Assembly: GCF_003201195.1 (NCBI RefSeq)
Contig: NZ_QICQ01000008.1
Location: 26,191 to 90,190 of the forward strand
From: Nitrosomonas eutropha
Lineage (GTDB): Bacteria > Pseudomonadota > Gammaproteobacteria > Burkholderiales > Nitrosomonadaceae
Direction of reading: 5' to 3'
DNA: 64,000 bases
In this document: positions 44,580-54,575 of the stretch, in pieces
Layout: each line of letters begins with the position of its first letter
Numbering within the stretch: the stretch's first letter is position 1
Made by a program: the position numbers and the translations under genes
The notes under the pieces: generated by a model
What the model was told of the DNA's origin: nothing
Database searches by the model: none
What the model saw: only the letters and a program-made list of their open reading frames with translations

Positions 44580-45305
44580 ATGGCTGGTCATAGTAAGTGG
44601 GCCAATATTAAGCATAAAAAGGCCGCGCAAGATGCAAAACGAGGAAAGATTTTTACTCGTCTGATTAAGGAAATTACAGTTGCTGCCCGGCTGGGTGGCG
44701 GAGACCCTGGTAGTAATCCCCGTTTAAGGTTGGCGATGGATAAAGCCTTTGGACATAACATGCCAAAGGATAATGTCGAGCGTGCGATCAAGCGCGGGTG
44801 TGGTGAGCTTGAAGGCGTTAACTATGAGGAAATTCGCTACGAAGGCTATGGGGTATCCGGGGCTGCTGTCATGGTTGATTGCATGACGGATAATCGTACA
44901 CGAACCGTGGCGGATGTTCGTCATGCATTTACCAAGCACGGTGGCAACTTGGGAACGGATGGTTCTGTCTCTTATTTGTTCACACATTGTGGCCAATTAT
45001 TATTTGCGCCAGATATTGATGAAGCGCGGTTACTGGAAGTTGCGCTCAATGCAGGTGCGGAAGATGTTATCGATAATGATGACGGCAGTCTGGAAGTTAT
45101 TACCAGTCCGGATACATTTGTAGCAGTCAGAGACGAGCTGGAAAAGGCTGCTTTTAAGGCTGAACTGGCTGAGGTAACCTGGAAACCGGAAAACGAAATC
45201 TTGCTGCAGGGTGATGATGCAGCCAAAATGCAGAAGCTGTTGGATGCTCTGGAAGATATAGACGATGTACAGGATGTTTATACTACTGCAGTCTTAGACA
45301 TCTAA
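44580..45305 (+). CDS. YebC/TACO1-family regulator or translation factor
   Basis: A 241-residue protein with the invariant N-terminus [23 protein letters not shown] minus changes, and [18 protein letters not shown] and [20 protein letters not shown] motifs. Family members act as DNA-binding regulators or as factors relieving ribosome stalling; which applies is not visible. It commonly precedes ruvC, as here, with 2 bp between stop and start. Confidence 0.95.
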   Translation: MAGHSKWANIKHKKAAQDAKRGKIFTRLIKEITVAARLGGGDPGSNPRLRLAMDKAFGHNMPKDNVERAIKRGCGELEGVNYEEIRYEGYGVSGAAVMVDCMTDNRTRTVADVRHAFTKHGGNLGTDGSVSYLFTHCGQLLFAPDIDEARLLEVALNAGAEDVIDNDDGSLEVITSPDTFVAVRDELEKAAFKAELAEVTWKPENEILLQGDDAAKMQKLLDALEDIDDVQDVYTTAVLDI

Positions 45306-45307
45306 TC

Positions 45308-45844
45308 TTGTTACCTTCCGGCAAGAGCATCCGCATACTGGGGATTGACCCTGGCTTACGTATAACAGGTTTTGGTGTTATCGAAAAAAATGGAAGCCAA
45401 CTAACCTACCTTGGGAGTGGCTGCGTAGTAACCGAAAAATCCGGTTTGCCGGATCGCTTGAAGACCATCCTTGATGGACTGAATGAAATTATTTTGCAGC
45501 ACCAACCGGAGCAGGTTGCTGTAGAGCAGGTTTTTGTCAATATCAATCCTAAATCGACGCTGTTGCTCGGACAGGCTCGCGGTGCCGCAATTAGCGCAGC
45601 AGTTCTTCATGAACTTTCCGTATACGAATATACTGCTCTGCAAATCAAGCAATCTGTAGTGGGGAATGGCCATGCCCGGAAAGAGCAGGTGCAGGAAATG
45701 GTGATGCGATTGTTGAGGCTGGGAGAACGCCCTCGCCCGGATGCGGCTGATGCGTTGGCCTGTGCCATTTGCCATGCTCATGGAGGAACAGGCTTGCTTG
45801 CCCTGAGTGTGCGTAATCATCTGAAACGAGGTGGTTGTCCGTGA
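45308..45844 (+). CDS. ruvC: Holliday junction resolvase RuvC
   Basis: Endonuclease that resolves four-way junctions with RuvAB. The acidic catalytic residues are in [15 protein letters not shown] (Asp), [13 protein letters not shown] (Glu) and [15 protein letters not shown] (Asp pair). It starts with TTG, the only start codon that keeps the full N-terminal strand, 2 bp after the yebC stop. The stop overlaps the GTG of ruvA (GTGA). Confidence 0.97.
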   Translation: MLPSGKSIRILGIDPGLRITGFGVIEKNGSQLTYLGSGCVVTEKSGLPDRLKTILDGLNEIILQHQPEQVAVEQVFVNINPKSTLLLGQARGAAISAAVLHELSVYEYTALQIKQSVVGNGHARKEQVQEMVMRLLRLGERPRPDAADALACAICHAHGGTGLLALSVRNHLKRGGCP

Positions 45845-46425
45845 TTGGCAGAATTACCGGGTTGCTGCTTGAAAAACATCCTCCGCTGGTGTTGGTTGAT
45901 GTACAAGGTACCGGTTATGAAATTGACGTGCCGATGAGTACTTTCTGCAAGTTGCCTGATATTGGCAAAAAGGTAACGCTCCATACCCATTTCTGGGTAC
46001 GAGAGGATGTACATTTGCTGTTTGGTTTTATGACGGAGCAGGAACGTGCGCTTTTTCGCCAGCTTACAAAAATTTCTGGTATTGGTGCGAGAACAGGTTT
46101 GGCGATTTTGTCCGGCTTGAGCGTCACAGATCTCCATCAAGCTGTGGTATCGCAGGACAGTATTCGCCTAACCAAAATCCCCGGAATTGGAAAGAAGACG
46201 GCGGAGCGTTTATTACTGGAGTTGCGCGATAAGATCGATCCAGTAGCGATCCTTTCTGAAGCGGGAGCGGCTGCATCTAACGTTGACAAAGACATTCTTT
46301 CTGCACTATTAGCACTGGGCTATAATGGCCGCGAAGTTAACCGGGCATTAGAGCAATTGTCGGAAGGTGTTACGGTATCTGACGGCATTATGCAGTCACT
46401 TAAATTTTTGTCGAAAGTAAAATAA
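45841..46425 (+). CDS. ruvA: Holliday junction DNA helicase RuvA
   Basis: Tetrameric protein that binds the junction and loads Ruv[21 protein letters not shown] forms the OB domain. Two helix-hairpin-helix motifs follow ([15 protein letters not shown] and [16 protein letters not shown]), then the C-terminal domain that contacts RuvB ([20 protein letters not shown]). GTG at 45841 gives the family start and a 4-base overlap with ruvC; an in-frame TTG lies two codons upstream. Confidence 0.97.
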   Translation: MIGRITGLLLEKHPPLVLVDVQGTGYEIDVPMSTFCKLPDIGKKVTLHTHFWVREDVHLLFGFMTEQERALFRQLTKISGIGARTGLAILSGLSVTDLHQAVVSQDSIRLTKIPGIGKKTAERLLLELRDKIDPVAILSEAGAAASNVDKDILSALLALGYNGREVNRALEQLSEGVTVSDGIMQSLKFLSKVK

Positions 46426-46443
46426 CGTTTTGGCTGATCTTAA

Positions 46444-47484
46444 ATGATTGAATCGGATCGGATTATCACTGCCTCTCCGTTTTCTTCCCAAGAAGAAGTA
46501 ATAGAACGCGCACTTCGTCCTGTTCAGCTGGATGACTATGTCGGTCAGGAAAAGATCCGTGAGCAATTAAAGATTTTTATTGAGGCTGCCAGACAAAGGC
46601 AAGAAGCACTGGATCATGTGCTGCTGTTTGGCCCGCCCGGATTGGGTAAAACGACACTGGCTCATATTATTGCTCGCGAAATGGGTGTAAATTTGCGCCA
46701 TACTTCCGGCCCAGTACTAGAGCGCGCAGGTGATCTGGCCGCTTTGCTGACCAATCTGGAAGCCAATGATGTATTGTTCATTGATGAGATTCACCGGCTT
46801 TCTCCCGTTGTTGAGGAAATTCTGTATCCGGCGATGGAGGATTACCAGCTGGATATCATGATCGGCGAGGGAGTGGCAGCAAGATCAGTCAAGATTGATT
46901 TGCCAAGTTTTACTCTAGTGGGGGCGACTACGCGAGCGGGTATGTTGACCAACCCACTGAGAGACCGCTTTGGAATCGTTTCCCGCCTGGAATTTTATAC
47001 TTCAGATGAGCTCAGCAAGATTGTTACCCGTTCTGCCGGGTTACTTGATGTCGATATTACTGCCGATGGCGCCAGAGAGATTGCATGCAGGTCACGGGGC
47101 ACGCCACGGATCGCCAATCGATTACTGCGCAGAGTCCGTGATTTTGCTGAAGTCCGGGCGAACGGACGTATTGATCGCCAGGTAGCAGATGCTGCATTGC
47201 AGATGCTGGATGTTGATGCTGCTGGTCTGGATGTACTGGATAGAAAGCTTCTGCTAGCAGTGCTGGAAAAATTTGGCGGTGGTCCGGTAGGAGTGGATAA
47301 TCTTGCTGCGGCTATCAATGAAGAGCGTGACACGATTGAAGAAGTGCTGGAGCCTTATCTTATTCAGCAGGGTTTTCTGCAGCGTACGCCTCGTGGCCGA
47401 ATGGCAACAACCATGACTTATCAGCATTTCGATATCATCCCTTTACAGCAAGCCGCTACACCCGGTCTGTTTAACCCAGATTAA
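46444..47484 (+). CDS. ruvB: Holliday junction DNA helicase RuvB
   Basis: Hexameric AAA+ branch-migration motor. Motifs: [20 protein letters not shown], Walker [16 protein letters not shown], Walker [12 protein letters not shown], sensor [19 protein letters not shown] and the winged-helix end RTPRGRMAT. It has 346 residues and lies 18 bp after ruvA. Confidence 0.98.
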   Translation: MIESDRIITASPFSSQEEVIERALRPVQLDDYVGQEKIREQLKIFIEAARQRQEALDHVLLFGPPGLGKTTLAHIIAREMGVNLRHTSGPVLERAGDLAALLTNLEANDVLFIDEIHRLSPVVEEILYPAMEDYQLDIMIGEGVAARSVKIDLPSFTLVGATTRAGMLTNPLRDRFGIVSRLEFYTSDELSKIVTRSAGLLDVDITADGAREIACRSRGTPRIANRLLRRVRDFAEVRANGRIDRQVADAALQMLDVDAAGLDVLDRKLLLAVLEKFGGGPVGVDNLAAAINEERDTIEEVLEPYLIQQGFLQRTPRGRMATTMTYQHFDIIPLQQAATPGLFNPD

Positions 47485-47544
47485 AAGCTAGTAATAACCC
47501 GCAAACCAAGATTCAATATCTTTCTGAAGAGTATTTTTACAAAA

Positions 47545-47958
47545 ATGAAAGCTGCTTTTTTTTATCCCGTGCGTGTCTACTACCAGGATACTGATACGGG
47601 AGGCGTTGTATATCATGGATCTTACCTCAACTTCATGGAGCGCGCCCGTTACGAGTGGTTGCGCGATCTGGGGTTTACGGTGGATACCATGATCCGGTCA
47701 CATAAAATGATTTTTCTTATTCGTTCACTCAGTATCGAGTACTTCAAGCCGGCTGTACTAGACGATTTGCTGGACATAACTGTGAAGGTAACAGAAATGG
47801 GCAGAAGCCGGATAACGTTGCAGCAGCAGATTTTACGTGAACAAGGTACACTTGCCAGCGCAACTGTTCATGCAGTATGTGTCGGATCGGATACGTTGAA
47901 ACCGATTAGTATTCCAGTGCCACTTCGTCAAAAAATAGAAAACGGCCATCATGAGTAA
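47545..47958 (+). CDS. ybgC: Acyl-CoA thioesterase of the tol-pal system (hot-dog fold)
   Basis: A 137-residue hot-dog thioesterase. PVRVYYQDTDTGGVVYHGSY holds the catalytic Asp/His region, and FMERARYEWLRDLGF follows. It heads the tol-pal operon, and its end overlaps the tolQ start by 8 bases. YbgC acts on short acyl-CoA or acyl-carrier substrates; its link to Tol function is known from gene order more than from mechanism. Confidence 0.95.
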   Translation: MKAAFFYPVRVYYQDTDTGGVVYHGSYLNFMERARYEWLRDLGFTVDTMIRSHKMIFLIRSLSIEYFKPAVLDDLLDITVKVTEMGRSRITLQQQILREQGTLASATVHAVCVGSDTLKPISIPVPLRQKIENGHHE

Positions 47959-48655
47959 AACCATCACCCAGGATTTATCATTTCTTCACCTGATTAGCGG
48001 TGCAAGCCTCCCGGTTCAACTGGTTATGCTGCTATTGTTGTTGGCTTCATTTATTTCCTGGTGGTTTATTTTCAGAAAATTATTTACCCTCCGTCAGGAA
48101 ATCAAGCAAACCGATGAATTTGAAAGCGTATTCTGGCGCGGATCAGATTTGAATGCGCTGTATCAGCGAGCGGCCAGTGCGCGCCATGCAGCAGGTAGTA
48201 TGGAGCGTATTTTTGAAGCTGGATTTCGTGAATTCACCAAATACCAGTCGGGGATCGATATCGGTCCCATCATGGACAGTACGCGCGGCGCAATGCGAGC
48301 TGTTTACCAGCGGGAAATGGACAGACTTGAATCACATTTATCGTTTCTGGCTACTGTAGGATCTGTAAGCCCGTACGTAGGATTGTTCGGAACGGTGTGG
48401 GGGATTATGAATGCCTTTCGTGAGCTGTCCAATGTTGGTCAGGCGACCATCGCGCATGTTGCGCCTGGTATTGCTGAGGCGCTGATTGCAACGGCAATGG
48501 GGCTTTTTGCAGCGATTCCGGCCGTGATTGCCTATAACCGCTATGCTAGTGATACCGCTCAGCTCGCCACTCGCTATGAAAGTTTTATAGAGGAAGTATC
48601 CAACGTTTTGCAGCGTCGTGTGGCCAAACCTCGGGATATGGCAAATTTCTCATGA
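47951..48655 (+). CDS. tolQ: Tol-Pal system inner-membrane protein TolQ
   Basis: TolQ with TolR forms a proton-driven motor (MotA/ExbB family). It has 234 residues and three membrane segments: about residues 20-42, then a pair at about 135-155 (VGSVSPYVGLFGTVWGIMNA) and 165-190 (VAPGIAEALIATAMGLFAAI). These are the channel helices. It overlaps ybgC upstream and tolR (ATGA) downstream. Confidence 0.97.
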   Translation: MSKTITQDLSFLHLISGASLPVQLVMLLLLLASFISWWFIFRKLFTLRQEIKQTDEFESVFWRGSDLNALYQRAASARHAAGSMERIFEAGFREFTKYQSGIDIGPIMDSTRGAMRAVYQREMDRLESHLSFLATVGSVSPYVGLFGTVWGIMNAFRELSNVGQATIAHVAPGIAEALIATAMGLFAAIPAVIAYNRYASDTAQLATRYESFIEEVSNVLQRRVAKPRDMANFS

Positions 48656-49068
48656 TTCCGCGTCGCAGTAAACGCCGATTAATGAATGAAATAAATGTTG
48701 TGCCATATATTGACGTTATGCTGGTGCTGCTTATAATTTTCATGATCACAGCACCGCTTATCCAGCCCAGCCAAATTGAATTGCCTGAAATCGGTAAATC
48801 ATCTGTACCTCCAGCAGAGCCTTTAGAAGTCACAATTGCCGCAAATGGTAATCTCACGTTACGTGATCGTGCCGGTGCGAACAGGGAGCAGCAGGTGAAT
48901 CGCAACCAGCTAGTGGAGCTGATCAAGGCCAGGCAGGCACAGAATACCAATCAGCCTGTCGTGATTGCAGCAGATAAAAATGTTCGTTACGAAGAGGTAA
49001 TTCAAGTAATGGATATGTTGCAACAGCAACAAATCCGTAAAATCGGGTTGTTAACCAAGTCAAAATAA
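48652..49068 (+). CDS. tolR: Tol-Pal system inner-membrane protein TolR
   Basis: ExbD/TolR family, 138 residues. After a cytoplasmic RRSKRRLMNEINVVPYIDVM comes a membrane helix containing the proton-accepting Asp (VPYIDVMLVLLIIFM). A periplasmic domain follows, ending KIGLLTKSK. Its ATG overlaps the tolQ stop by 4 bases. Confidence 0.97.
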   Translation: MIPRRSKRRLMNEINVVPYIDVMLVLLIIFMITAPLIQPSQIELPEIGKSSVPPAEPLEVTIAANGNLTLRDRAGANREQQVNRNQLVELIKARQAQNTNQPVVIAADKNVRYEEVIQVMDMLQQQQIRKIGLLTKSK

Positions 49069-49088
49069 ACTATCGGGGTGTATGCGCA

Positions 49089-49985
49089 ATGGTCCGGCTA
49101 CCCGGGAATAAGAACGAACCGGGAAAACTGCGTGCGGCATTGTTTGCCCTGTTGGTGCATGCAGCATTTCTCGCTTTGCTGGTATTTGGCCTGAACTGGA
49201 AGAATGAAGCACCTGAAGCGATGTCCGTTGATTTATGGGCAGATCTGCCTCAACGTCCGATCAAGCCTGTATCACCTGTTGCGCAAGTAACATCCCAGCC
49301 CGAACCAGCTAAGCCGCAATCCCGGCCACAACAAAAAACTCAACCCCAGCCTCAGCCGGTGATCAAGGCGACACCCCCTCCGGTGCGTAAACCCGAGATT
49401 GCGCTTAAGGATAAAACGGAAAAACCACAACCTAAAGAGGAAGTGAAAAAACTGGAACCGGTGAAAAAGGAAGTGTCAAAAGAAGAACCAGCCAAGAAAC
49501 CGGTAGAGAAACCAGCATCCAAGGAAGAGGTAAAGAAACCAGAGTTGGTTAAGAAAGAGGCACCCAAAACTGAATCTATCAAAAAAGTCGAACAGAAAAC
49601 CGAGAAAAAGGATGACGCTCGGCAGCAGGCTGAAGCACAAAAACAGGATCAGCAGCGTGAACAGCAGATGGCTGCAGCGAAGGCAGCCCAAGCCAGAGCG
49701 CTGGGTGAAATCGAAAAATACAAAGCCATGATTCAGGCCAAGATTCGTAGCCGGATTATCATGCCGCCGGATCTTCCGGGGAACCCTGCAGTTGAGTTTA
49801 TGGTGACCCTGCTACCGGGAGGAGATGTGCTGACAGTCACTTTGCGCAAATCAAGTAGTTATACTGCTTTTGATGAGGCAGTGGAAAGGGCGATTTATCT
49901 AGCGAAGCCCTTGCCTTTGCCCCCGGATCCCGGATTGTTTAATGAGTTTCGTAATTTAAATATTACTGTTTATTATCGTGAATAG
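49089..49985 (+). CDS. tolA: Tol-Pal system protein TolA
   Basis: Links the TolQR motor to TolB/Pal across the periplasm. It has 298 residues: one N-terminal membrane helix (AALFALLVHAAFLALLVFGL), a long Pro/Lys/Glu/Gln-rich domain (about residues 70-205, with repeated KKPELVKKE-like units and a charged helix), and a compact C-terminal domain (IRSRIIMPPDLPGNPAVEFM). The spacer is low-complexity, as usual. It is 20 bp after tolR. Confidence 0.95.
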   Translation: MVRLPGNKNEPGKLRAALFALLVHAAFLALLVFGLNWKNEAPEAMSVDLWADLPQRPIKPVSPVAQVTSQPEPAKPQSRPQQKTQPQPQPVIKATPPPVRKPEIALKDKTEKPQPKEEVKKLEPVKKEVSKEEPAKKPVEKPASKEEVKKPELVKKEAPKTESIKKVEQKTEKKDDARQQAEAQKQDQQREQQMAAAKAAQARALGEIEKYKAMIQAKIRSRIIMPPDLPGNPAVEFMVTLLPGGDVLTVTLRKSSSYTAFDEAVERAIYLAKPLPLPPDPGLFNEFRNLNITVYYRE

Positions 49986-50011
49986 TTTTTGACCTACCTC
50001 TACAACATGGC

Positions 50012-51295
50012 ATGGTGATTCATATGCGTAATTTTTTGTATTGTACTGGTGTGTTTCTGTTGTTATGGATGAATACACCGCTACAAGCTGCTCTTGATAT
50101 TGAAATCTTTGGTGGTGGGGCTAACAGGATGCCGATTGCCGTAGCTCCGTTTAATGGCGAAAAAGGGCTTCCCCAGGATATTTCGGCGATTGTATCGGCT
50201 GATCTGGAGCGCAGCGGGATATTTAAACTGGTTGATCCGTTGGGGTTAACCTCGCAAGAGCCAGTGAGCTATGTCGATTGGCTGGGGCGAGGTGCGAGTG
50301 CGCTGGTCATCGGCAGTACATCAATGTTGCCGGACGGGCGGGTGGATATCCAGTTTCGCTTGCTGGATGTTGCCAAACAGGTTCAACTGACTGGATTTAG
50401 CGGTACCGTTACGATCGAACAGCTGCGTGCCTTTGCTCATCGTATTGCGGATATTGTGTATGAAGCATTGACAAATGAACCTGGTGTCTTCAGCACGAGG
50501 ATTGCCTTCGTCAGAAAACAGGGAAGCCGCTATGCATTGCAAGTGTCAGATTATGATGGGTTCAATGCACGTTCACTGATCGAGTATACCGAGCCGATCA
50601 TCTCCCCGGCTTGGTCGCCAGATGGCAGCAAAATTGCTTACACTTCCTTTGAAAAGAAAAAACCAGTGGTTTATGTGCAGGCGCTGGCAACCCGTGAACG
50701 TAAGGTGGTAGCAAATTTCAAAGGAAGTAACAGTGCCCCGGCCTGGTCGCCTGATGGTGGAAAATTGGCAGTGGTTTTGACATTGCATGGTGGATCACAG
50801 ATTTATCTGATCAATGCGGATGGTAGTGGACTGCAGAGGATTTCACAAAGCCCGGGGATAGATACAGAGCCCAGTTTTTCACCGGATGGAAAATGGCTGA
50901 TATTTACTTCTGACAGAGGAGGAAGTCCGCAGATATATCGTATGCCGGTATCTGGCGGTGCTGCCGAGAGGTTGACCTTTGAAGGAGATTACAATGTCAG
51001 TCCGCGTTATAGCTCGGATGGAAAACGGTTTGTCTATATCCACAGAAATTCTGGCCGATTCAGCGTTGCTGTACAGGATTTATCGACTCGCCAGATGCAA
51101 TTACTAACGGATTCCAGTTTTGATGAATCTCCCAGTTTTTCCCCCAATAGCCGCATGGTTCTGTACACGACGGAAGTGAGTGGGCGTGGTATATTATCCA
51201 TCGTTTCCAGTGATGGCCAGACGAGAAGTCGATTTTCGCAGGAAGCGGGTGATGTCCGGGAAGCGGTTTGGGGGCCGTTGCTGAAACAGCGGTAA
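50012..51295 (+). CDS. tolB: Tol-Pal system beta-propeller protein TolB
   Basis: Periplasmic TolB binds Pal and TolA. A signal peptide precedes ALDIEIFGGG. An N-terminal domain (LPQDISAIVSADLERSGIF) follows, then WD-like PD40 propeller blades seen as repeated WSPDG/FSPDG units (SPAWSPDGSKIAYT, APAWSPDGGKLAVV, EPSFSPDGKWLIFT). An in-frame ATG at 50024 is an equally good start and gives the shorter signal peptide MRNFLYCTG. Confidence 0.96.
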   Translation: MVIHMRNFLYCTGVFLLLWMNTPLQAALDIEIFGGGANRMPIAVAPFNGEKGLPQDISAIVSADLERSGIFKLVDPLGLTSQEPVSYVDWLGRGASALVIGSTSMLPDGRVDIQFRLLDVAKQVQLTGFSGTVTIEQLRAFAHRIADIVYEALTNEPGVFSTRIAFVRKQGSRYALQVSDYDGFNARSLIEYTEPIISPAWSPDGSKIAYTSFEKKKPVVYVQALATRERKVVANFKGSNSAPAWSPDGGKLAVVLTLHGGSQIYLINADGSGLQRISQSPGIDTEPSFSPDGKWLIFTSDRGGSPQIYRMPVSGGAAERLTFEGDYNVSPRYSSDGKRFVYIHRNSGRFSVAVQDLSTRQMQLLTDSSFDESPSFSPNSRMVLYTTEVSGRGILSIVSSDGQTRSRFSQEAGDVREAVWGPLLKQR

Positions 51296-51325
51296 TGTGG
51301 ATAAGAAACGCTCACTGGATGTGGG

Positions 51326-51349
51326 TTATTTATTTATTTATTTATTTAT
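51326..51349. repeat. Tetranucleotide repeat (TTAT)6 between tolB and pal
   Basis: Six perfect TTAT units, 24 bp, ending 8 bp before the pal ATG. GGTGAG, the likely pal ribosome-binding site, follows directly. Changes in copy number would alter tolB-pal spacing but not a reading frame. Confidence 0.98.
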
Positions 51350-51357
51350 GGTGAGAA

Positions 51358-51879
51358 ATGAAAAAATTTTTAGCAGTGCTGGCGATTAGCCTGCTGTCAG
51401 CTTGCGCTAGCGATAATGCACAACAAACTTCTGATATTGAGGATCATTCGTATAGCAGGGGAGGAGAAAGTGAGGGTATGCGAAGCGGTACCGGATCAGA
51501 TAGATTTGGGATGAATCCTTTACAGGACCCGAACAACATATTATCCCGGCGCAGTGTTTACTTTGATTTTGACAGCTATACAGTAAAGGGCGAGTACCGC
51601 GACCTGGTTCTTGCGCACGCTGCCTATTTGCGTGACAACCTGAACGCACAGGTGTTACTGCAAGGCAATACTGATGAACGTGGCAGTCGGGAATATAACC
51701 TTGCACTTGGGCAACGCCGGGCCAACAGTGTGAAGGATATCCTACTGCTATCCGGTGCCCGTGATCAACAGGTTGAAGCTGTCAGCCTGGGTGAAGAAAA
51801 ACCGCGTGCTCTGGGGAGTGATGAGTCATCCTGGGCTGAGAACCGACGTACTGATATTCTCTATCAAGGAGAGTATTAA
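51358..51879 (+). CDS. pal: Peptidoglycan-associated lipoprotein Pal
   Basis: Outer-membrane lipoprotein that binds peptidoglycan. The lipobox is ISLLSACAS (Cys at about residue 16) after a hydrophobic signal. The OmpA-like domain runs from RRSVYFDFDSYTVK to the end, with LQGNTDERGSREYNLALGQR and RRANSVKDILL, the peptidoglycan-binding signature. It has 173 residues, and its stop shares a base with the cpoB start (TAATG). Confidence 0.97.
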   Translation: MKKFLAVLAISLLSACASDNAQQTSDIEDHSYSRGGESEGMRSGTGSDRFGMNPLQDPNNILSRRSVYFDFDSYTVKGEYRDLVLAHAAYLRDNLNAQVLLQGNTDERGSREYNLALGQRRANSVKDILLLSGARDQQVEAVSLGEEKPRALGSDESSWAENRRTDILYQGEY

Positions 51880-52700
51880 TGTTTTTGCGCGCTTTCTTGC
51901 CGTTACTTTTGCTTCTTGGTTGTAGCGTTGCACAGGCTGCACTGTTTGGTGATTCTGAAACCCGTGAACAGTTGGATGCGCTGCGCACAAAGGTATTGGA
52001 AATGGAAGCGCGCATGCAGCATACGGAAGAAGTTTTTATGGGCCAATCTCTAATCGAATTGCATTCCCAGGCAGAAGCCCTCAAGGAAGAAATGGGAAAA
52101 CTACGGGGGAAGATAGAGGTACTTGAGGATGAGAATCGGTCATTGCGCAAGCAACAAAAGGATTTCTATCTGGACCTTGATAACCGACTGCGTCAGATTG
52201 AGCCTGGTTCAGCGAGCGTCTCTGTGCCGGACTCCGAAATCTCTGTCCCGGCATCAGAACCGCCAGCTGCTGATATAAAAAATACTACACCTCTCAAAGC
52301 GTCTGTGATTCTGCAATTACCGGATACAGTTCAGCGCAATCGCTATGATGCAGCCTATGCTTTGTTTAAGGATGGTGATTATTCCGGATCGATAGCCAGT
52401 TTTGAGAGTTTCTTGTCCCGGCATCCCCAATCTGCTCTGGCACCTGCCGCAGCTTATTGGATTGGAAACGCACATTATGCAATGAGAAATTTTGACAAAG
52501 CGATTGCTGCGCAACAGCGATTGATTGAAACGTATCCTGATAGTCCCAAAGTACCGGATGGGCTTCTTAATATGGCAAGCAGTCAGGTTGAAATCGGTCA
52601 AAAAGCTGCTGCCAGAAAAACATTGGTAAATCTCATTACGAACTACCCTGGTACTGAGGCGGCAGAAAAGGCTAAGCGTCGTTTGGGATCTCTCAAATAG
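51879..52700 (+). CDS. cpoB: Cell division coordinator CpoB (YbgF)
   Basis: Periplasmic TPR protein that coordinates outer-membrane constriction with septal wall synthesis. A signal peptide ends near AQAALFG. A coiled-coil trimerisation domain (about residues 30-105, LRTKVLEMEARMQHTEE to NRSLRKQQKDFYL) is followed by a variable Ser/Pro linker. TPR repeats start at YDAAYALFKDGDYSGSIASF. It is the last gene of the tol-pal operon. Confidence 0.95.
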   Translation: MFLRAFLPLLLLLGCSVAQAALFGDSETREQLDALRTKVLEMEARMQHTEEVFMGQSLIELHSQAEALKEEMGKLRGKIEVLEDENRSLRKQQKDFYLDLDNRLRQIEPGSASVSVPDSEISVPASEPPAADIKNTTPLKASVILQLPDTVQRNRYDAAYALFKDGDYSGSIASFESFLSRHPQSALAPAAAYWIGNAHYAMRNFDKAIAAQQRLIETYPDSPKVPDGLLNMASSQVEIGQKAAARKTLVNLITNYPGTEAAEKAKRRLGSLK

Positions 52701-52801
52701 ACTTGACTGTCTATGTTGCTAAAATTTAGCACAACTTGTTCTACTCATTTTTAAATTCCTTTTGGCAAGCAGAGGGAATGTTCCAGTCCCGTTAGGATCC
52801 G

Positions 52802-53437
52802 ATGTTACGAGTTACGGAAATTTTCTATTCGCTTCAGGGGGAAACAAGCCGGATGGGATTGCCCACGGTATTTATCCGCCTGACCGGCTGCCCGTTACGT
52901 TGTGGATATTGCGATACCAGCTACGCATTTTCTGGTGGCGAAAGTATGGATATCAGTGAAATCATGCGCAAAGTGGCTTCGTTTTCTCCGCATTATGTCA
53001 CTGTTACGGGAGGGGAGCCGTTAGCTCAAGCCGACAGCCTGACTCTGCTGACAGCTTTGTGTGATCGAGGATATTCCGTTTCTCTTGAAACCAGCGGAGC
53101 ACTGGATATTTCACGAGTAGATACGCGTGTATCGAGAATTCTGGATATCAAAACACCAGGTTCTGGTGAGATGGAAAAAAATTACTGGAATAACCTCGAC
53201 TGCCTGACTGCTCATGATGAAATAAAATTTGTATTGTGTGATCGGACTGATTATAACTGGGCGATGCAAAAACTCCTGACGCTGGAGTTAGCTAACATCT
53301 GCCCGGTTTTGTTCTCCCCGGTTTATAACCAGCTTGATCCCGCAGCGCTGGCGGCTTGGATATTACAAGATAGATTGCCGGTTCGTTTGCAATTCCAGCT
53401 ACATAAGTTGCTCTGGGGGGAGTGTGTCGGGCGATAA
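52802..53437 (+). CDS. queE: 7-carboxy-7-deazaguanine synthase (radical SAM)
   Basis: QueE forms the deazaguanine ring in queuosine synthesis. The radical-SAM cluster motif is RLTGCPLRCGYCDTSY (CxxxCxxC), preceded by EIFYSLQGETSRMGLPTVFI, typical of QueE. VTVTGGEPLAQ is the SAM-binding glycine motif. It has 211 residues, with queC 21 bp downstream. Confidence 0.96.
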   Translation: MLRVTEIFYSLQGETSRMGLPTVFIRLTGCPLRCGYCDTSYAFSGGESMDISEIMRKVASFSPHYVTVTGGEPLAQADSLTLLTALCDRGYSVSLETSGALDISRVDTRVSRILDIKTPGSGEMEKNYWNNLDCLTAHDEIKFVLCDRTDYNWAMQKLLTLELANICPVLFSPVYNQLDPAALAAWILQDRLPVRLQFQLHKLLWGECVGR

Positions 53438-53458
53438 AACAGTAGACGGGTTTGATTC

Positions 53459-54139
53459 ATGAAAAAAGCAGTTGTGCTGTTATCAGGAGGGCTGGATTCC
53501 ACTACAACACTTGCTATTGCCAGGGGAAATGGGTTTGCCTGTTACGCACTCAGTGTTGATTATGGTCAGCGTCATGCTGCCGAGCTAGCTGCTGCAACGC
53601 GAATTGGTCAATTACTCCAGGTTTGTGAACATCAGTTTCTCAAGCTGGATTTGACTGTTCTGGCCAGCTCTGCGCTGACCGATCCTTCTGTTACTGTTCC
53701 GATACATGGCACCAATCGAGGAATTCCAGCCACTTATGTTCCGGCCCGAAACACCATTATGTTGTCGCTGGCGCTGGCATGGGCGGAGGTGCTGGGCAGC
53801 CAGGATATTTTCATCGGTGTAACAGCTGTTGATTATTCTGGATATCCTGATTGCCGGCCGGATTATATTGATGCTTTTGAGAAAATGGCGAATCTGGCCA
53901 CAAAAGCAGGAAGAGAAGGCAATCTTCTAAAGGTGCATGCTCCTTTAATTAATCTGCCCAAACATGACATCATTCGTCGCGGCCTGGAGCTTGGAATAGA
54001 TTACAGTATGACTGTTTCCTGTTACCAGGCAGATGCAAGCGGGTGGGCTTGCGGTCAGTGTGATGCGTGCCATATCCGCCGAGCTGGTTTTGCAGCGGCA
54101 AATATTCCCGACCCAACATACTACCAGGACAAACGATGA
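53459..54139 (+). CDS. queC: 7-cyano-7-deazaguanine (preQ0) synthase
   Basis: QueC converts the QueE product to preQ0 with ATP and ammonia. The N-terminal PP-loop is [34 protein letters not shown] and [17 protein letters not shown] are family motifs. The zinc-site cysteines are in [19 protein letters not shown]. It has 226 residues and directly abuts folB on the other strand. Confidence 0.97.
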   Translation: MKKAVVLLSGGLDSTTTLAIARGNGFACYALSVDYGQRHAAELAAATRIGQLLQVCEHQFLKLDLTVLASSALTDPSVTVPIHGTNRGIPATYVPARNTIMLSLALAWAEVLGSQDIFIGVTAVDYSGYPDCRPDYIDAFEKMANLATKAGREGNLLKVHAPLINLPKHDIIRRGLELGIDYSMTVSCYQADASGWACGQCDACHIRRAGFAAANIPDPTYYQDKR

Positions 54140-54493
54140 TTACAATCGACTGCGCTCGATGCAGATACCAAGCTGTTTCACCCCTTGAATAACATCCAGT
54201 TTTGCTGCACTGACTTTTACCCAGGGTGAGCCAAATTCGTTAAGAATCATCTGAGCAATATTTTCTGTGAGCGTTTCAAGTAAAGAAAAATGTTGCTGAT
54301 CGAGCATTGAATTAATTTTATACGCGATTTGTGAGTAATCCAGCGTATCTTCAATATGATCAGTCTTGCTAGCCTGTTGAGAAGGCAAAGCAATCTCAAG
54401 GTTTAATTCGATGGTCTGCGGAATTTTTTTTTCCCACGGATAAATGCCAATCAAGGTTTTTATTCTGAATTCTTTGAGAAAGATGATATCCAT
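54140..54493 (-). CDS. folB: Dihydroneopterin aldolase
   Basis: FolB acts in tetrahydrofolate synthesis. It has 117 residues with IIFLKEFRIKTLIGIYPWEK at the start, DYSQIAYKIN, LLETLTENIAQMIL and VKVSAAKLDVIQGVKQLGI, the family pattern. It is tail to tail with queC and divergent from plsY. Confidence 0.93.
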   Translation of the reverse strand: MDIIFLKEFRIKTLIGIYPWEKKIPQTIELNLEIALPSQQASKTDHIEDTLDYSQIAYKINSMLDQQHFSLLETLTENIAQMILNEFGSPWVKVSAAKLDVIQGVKQLGICIERSRL

Positions 54494-54575
54494 GGACAGA
54501 CTCCGGGTTGGCTTGGGGGTTACGGGTAATACCCGGGTTGCACAATTTTAGTTTATTTATTGGAATATAAAAGTT

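Noticed and set aside
52717-52737. Hairpin GTTG-CTAAA/TTTAG-CA-CAAC upstream of queE, considered as a preQ1 riboswitch
   Set aside because: No preQ1 aptamer features (loop pseudoknot with A-rich tail) around it; more likely a weak terminator or chance palindrome.
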